Notes under the pieces: generated by a model
Seen by the model: the letters and a program-made list of their open reading frames with translations, nothing else
Told to the model about the DNA's origin: nothing
Database searches by the model: none
In this document: positions 34,701 through 35,135 of the stretch, piece after piece
How the letters are laid out: each line of letters starts with the position of its first letter
How positions within the stretch are numbered: position 1 is the first letter of the stretch
Source: a bacterium
GTDB taxonomy: Bacteria; Planctomycetota; Planctomycetia; Kolteriales; Kolteriaceae
DNA length: 35,135 nucleotides
Direction: 5' to 3'
Assembly (NCBI GenBank): GCA_019753235.1
Contig: JAIELF010000036.1
Coordinates: forward strand, 1-35,135
Made by a program: the position numbers and the translations under genes

Positions 34701-35135
34701 ATTTGCTAGCACTGTCGGCTTTAATGCTCAGACGATTCCAGGTGTTGTCGGTAACACGATCACCTTTGTTCCGAACGACAACGGCTCGGCATTCTTTACC
34801 TACTTCGCAACAGATATTGCGGGAAACAGCAGCAGTAATAATTTCACGGTGACTGCGAACAACGTTGTTCCGGTCTTCGCCAGTGTGTTGGGTTCGACGA
34901 TCGACGAGAACGATACGGCGACGGTGGTGGCGAACATCGTGGACGCGGGGACATTGGATGTCTTCAGCGTCGAGGTCAATTGGGGCGAAGGTTCTCCCGA
35001 TACGATCACGGGTCTGGGCCTGACCAATGCCACGGGATCGATCGGCGGGACGGCGTATGTCTGGACGGCATCGACGCGATTGCTATCGCTGTCGCACAAG
35101 TACTTGGATGACAACCCCACGGGATCGCCCTCCAA
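25708..35135 (+). CDS. Giant beta-helix surface protein with LEPR-XLL-like N-terminus (3' end outside window)
   Basis: One frame runs without a stop from ATG 25708 (AAGGA 8 nt upstream; upstream stop TAA at 25627) to the window edge, at least 3,142 aa. The N-terminus is basic and has IEQLEQRTVLSA at 62-73, a variant of the LEPR-XLL motif found at the start of giant planctomycete proteins. It then has right-handed beta-helix (pectate-lyase-like) repeats rich in Asn, Gly, Ser and Thr, with GNWWG at 318-322 and NNWWG-type motifs again near 30430 and 34100. A segment near 30840-31160 resembles autotransporter-associated strand repeats. An Ig-like module lies at about 2870-2960 (TPTFEGTAEPGSTVQVFID), followed by a second module and a PKD-like one (VEVNWGEGSPD). 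The protein is probably an adhesin or matrix component. No catalytic motif is visible. Residues 457-1226 are repeated as 1945-2714. Confidence 0.9.
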   Translation, partial: MRYSRKPGRTSIPRTSLVAKSFGRTWLDQARRASKVLQWATERVWARFLESRPVSVRGAGLIEQLEQRTVLSANFWVNDNWAITSDVGTIGLSIGDIVANTNAGDDGTITGKQFGLDAFSTINAAIIPAVDGDTIHVINGTYTETLAISEDLSILRQGADFNLNAGGAFTAITILPGANVTIDGVDVSNFISTAIDLQSGSAIDLSNATTSGGFVGINNNGGVLEVTSSRVENALILGINVGGGGSATIAQSEVRNNGAIGIIVSSGFADIDNSIITGNNRGVLVNATGTASITGSNLLGNSVRAIENATSTIVDASGNWWGTVAESAISSQVLGLVDYSTYLASGVDGNGALPGFIASFDDLYVTTLGSQSGIVGRVQEGINLVNVGGTVRVNAGTYVENVTVNKSVTLRGQQYGVDARTRAVSPSLESVILTPVSGPNPNTSPFPVLINVTSSNVTIDGFLLDGDNPGLTSGVIRNGADIDAEEGISSYAGVGHVTASNNIIRNVSYSGITFYNYDNGGAATGDNIISRNRIENLGAYDWGIGVLVYNDFYAQITDNKISDVRVGIQTGNYNDPNPGAAATIGGNQISARGDGIFYNLHYQNASPWSLLNNTITATLSGAQPGDVTFDSPLDADSQWSGITISSQQNSVTATISGNVIDGSGTDRTVGNGHLGSSGYVVWNTPTTGGLTITGGSVQGVDYGVWVNNYEGYLSDAGNTSVALGNLSISAGLKGVWVYDSPLNTNNAQVSATILPGTAISTTSATGTGVEVSGSQAQLSVTGGSITDNAVGVRVIDGSQASLSGITFDGSTDNARDVVLAGSAGTVTFGPNNQFAGDDYFIENLSSQSFDLSSLSGTTYEAVGLPLLPIVLADAFQIEDRMYHRLDSPTSGLIRVVGGQLYVTTPGTGLSNETIQRAVDAASVGNTIYVEAGTYVENVLVNKNVTLLSQSGRSATTIQGISGLGALGTIVVTGGTTDFNLGGLSGEGFKVIGIDNNVPGIENAAVYFQGSHSNADIRWSEIVANGDVGLLTESGQNISNFVIDNNIFSGQTFVGPNPADNGFSNQFTTPNVPRQLVVMGSGSGTTTTNNITFSNNQITGTAGGVNLGGEQGNTLVTIDALNSTFTGNNFVGTTTRFGQSLRARGANSIITNNTFNSATMGVQTTDLLVNQLGNVIQGNSFSSSAALAISIAGGSATIGGTLAGQPNTITGYDAAIAVSGAGTNASVSQNEIYGNAVGIGIATGGLATIANVDFDGLTDNTRDIAIASTAGTVTVGNNNQFAGDTYFIENLSTQNINLTATTGNSYEAAGVPLLPSVLSDAFRIEDRMYHRTDASTSGLIRLVTGEIFVTTPGTGASNETVQRGVDAASPGDTIHVEAGLYSEDVDVNKFGVKLLGAGASSTTLRGVTGGSSSSTVRITANNVELAGFTITREGNNVTDWNNPGLNLAGVSVQGPSITGLTLRDSILTGNRTGIDINNSSGHTIRNNQIVDNRTGLIFRNQTDNLTVVENVIANNWTVGVLFLDGSVGTNVPVQSALNSTFSNNSISGNWYGQVVDRQSGGSLAVPGTTNLKDFSGNWWGTNAPVLSTLNSSEPGYASQIPVIFGGTSVAPGGQPDILGSASSNIDFTSFLNVGADTNVETVFGRGTFGFQGDFSVLRVTAAGSQTGGVGRISEGVNLLPASGGVLYVLSGSYTDNVNTSSKAVTLRPGSSPGQVTLNGNIVLDGNDVLDLEINGTNASTLYDNLVVNGTVSLGGASLLVTRGFNPFPGDVFTIINNDLSDAVSGTFAGLGEGSIITLSGIPFTISYVGGTGNDVTLSIAQPSVVYVDDNWSGATVGVDQDGSGNVVPTWGGPVNGLAFGYDQFSSIQAAINAVAVGGTIYVYEGTYIQAVDVSKSVTLRGRQSGVDARTRAVNPTLESVILTPVSGPDPNTSPFPVLINVTSSNVTIDGFLLDGDNPGLTSGVIRNGADIDAEEGISSYAGVGHVTASNNIIRNVSYSGITFYNYDNGGAATGDNIISRNRIENLGAYDWGIGVLVYNDFYAQITDNKISDVRVGIQTGNYNDPNPGAAATIGGNQISARGDGIFYNLHYQNASPWSLLNNTITATLSGAQPGDVTFDSPLDADSQWSGITISSQQNSVTATISGNVIDGSGTDRTVGNGHLGSSGYVVWNTPTTGGLTITGGSVQGVDYGVWVNNYEGYLSDAGNTSVALGNLSISAGLKGVWVYDSPLNTNNAQVSATILPGTAISTTSATGTGVEVSGSQAQLSVTGGSITDNAVGVRVIDGSQASLSGITFDGSTDNARDVVLAGSAGTVTFGPNNQFAGDDYFIENLSSQSFDLSSLSGTTYEAVGLPLLPIVLADAFQIEDRMYHRLDSPTSGLIRVVGGQLYVTTPGTGLSNETIQRAVDAASVGNTIYVEAGTYVENVLVNKNVTLLSQSGRSATTIQGISGLGALGTIVVTGGTTDFNLGGLSGEGFKVIGIDNNVPGIENAAVYFQGSHSNADIRWSEIVANGDVGLLTESGQNISNFVIDNNIFSGQTFVGPNPADNGFSNQFTTPNVPRQLVVMGSGSGTTTTNNITFSNNQITGTAGGVNLGGEQGNTLVTIDALNSTFTGNNFVGTTTRFGQSLRARGANSIITNNTFNSATMGVQTTDLLVNQLGNVIQGNSFSSSAALAISIAGGSATIGGTLAGQPNTITGYDAAIAVSGAGTNASVVANTFTGNTGGIGVAGNSVTVNVANNFFINNATGVGVNNTATGSLSVIENSFTDTVPLNGAPATQVGSPSLNGLVNQSAINVNANNNWWGSVNGPTSSLNLTLAVPKGVTVSNTGSGTISIAPWISDNGDDNNLIAQGFQHNVLDVTPPPAPSIPDLIVSSDSGASNVDDVTNDSTPTFEGTAEPGSTVQVFIDSVLAGSVMADSFGNWAFTSGLLADGIRSITALAIDGSGNVGPLSGSLSILIDTVAPSPSVAGPVTVNEGDTVVLIGSPNLGGGSGLDSDSFASTVGFNAQTIPGVVGNTITFVPNDNGSAFFTYFATDIAGNSSSNNFTVTANNVVPVFASVLGSTIDENDTATVVANIVDAGTLDVFSVEVNWGEGSPDTITGLGLTNATGSIGGTAYVWTASTRLLSLSHKYLDDNPTGSPS
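27076..29385 (+). repeat. 2,310-bp direct repeat inside the giant gene, copy 1
   Basis: This block is 770 codons in frame and equals 31540-33849, offset by 4,464 bp (1,488 codons). No mismatch was found on reading the two copies side by side, and overlapping reading frames within them translate identically. Just upstream (about 26862-27075) the copies are homologous but differ at many sites; just downstream they are unrelated. Confidence 0.93.
28120..28584 (+). repeat. 155-codon module with IEDRMYHR, first copy
   Basis: This 465-bp unit encodes FDGSTDNARD, NNQFAGDDYFIENLS, a segment with IEDRMYHR and a new helix start with YVTTPGTG and AGTYVENV. It aligns without gaps to 29458-29922, offset 1,338 bp, at the protein level with many substitutions. 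The third copy at 32584-33048 is the identical one inside the large repeat. Confidence 0.8.
29458..29922 (+). repeat. 155-codon module with IEDRMYHR, diverged copy
   Basis: It has the same length as 28120-28584 and the same landmarks: FDGLTDNTRD, NNQFAGDTYFIENLS, IEDRMYHR and VTTPGTG. The sequence has diverged clearly, so this is an older duplication than the 2,310-bp one. Confidence 0.8.
31540..33849 (+). repeat. 2,310-bp direct repeat inside the giant gene, copy 2
   Basis: This is the second copy of 27076-29385. It ends at 33849, after which the protein continues with VVANTFTGN instead of SQNEIYGN. The reading frame is kept on both sides. Confidence 0.93.

Overview
The window looks like a planctomycete chromosome of moderate to high GC. 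The markers are a PSCyt1/DUF1549/DUF1553 cytochrome-type protein coupled to a Tat-exported DUF1501 protein, a TIGR03067-type secreted protein, a planctomycete ECF sigma factor beside a Ser/Thr kinase with a WD40 tail, a PEP-CTERM protein, and a giant beta-helix protein with an LEPR-XLL-like N-terminus. All names come from reading motifs; no database search was run.

Layout. 1-5.1 kb: the tail of a TIGR03032/DUF4915 protein (+), an atypical NRAMP-family transporter and a secreted protein of unknown function (both -), a TIGR03067-type secreted protein, and two related single-pass membrane proteins (+). 5.1-6.6 kb: the C-terminal remnant of a large serine recombinase, a possible 44-aa gene and two strong hairpin terminators. 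6.6-11.3 kb: the translationally coupled DUF1553-type and DUF1501 pair. 11.3-12.3 kb: a graveyard with the C-terminal end of an AlgI-like MBOAT acyltransferase (one in-frame TGA) abutting the N-terminal half of an IS630-type transposase. 12.5-16.7 kb: a DUF6930/DUF7309-like cytosolic protein and a long exported TPR-like protein, converging tail to tail. 17.4-22.4 kb: ECF sigma factor and transmembrane WD40 kinase, a likely signalling pair. 23.2-23.8 kb: a stand-alone MpsC/DUF2294-type protein behind an 18-bp palindrome. 24.2-25.1 kb: a PEP-CTERM secreted protein.

The last 9.4 kb (25708 to the window edge) is one uninterrupted + strand reading frame of at least 3,142 codons. It encodes a giant surface or secreted protein of beta-helix repeats followed by Ig-like and PKD-like modules, with no stop in the window. 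Inside it a 2,310-bp block (770 codons) is repeated 4,464 bp downstream, apparently without a mismatch, while the homologous sequence just upstream of the block has diverged and the sequence just downstream is unrelated. This recent, sharply bounded in-frame duplication or gene conversion is the most striking feature of the window.

The genes do not form one pathway. Two themes recur: export and the cell surface (DUF1501, TPR-like protein, PEP-CTERM protein, giant beta-helix protein) and mobile-element debris between the operons.
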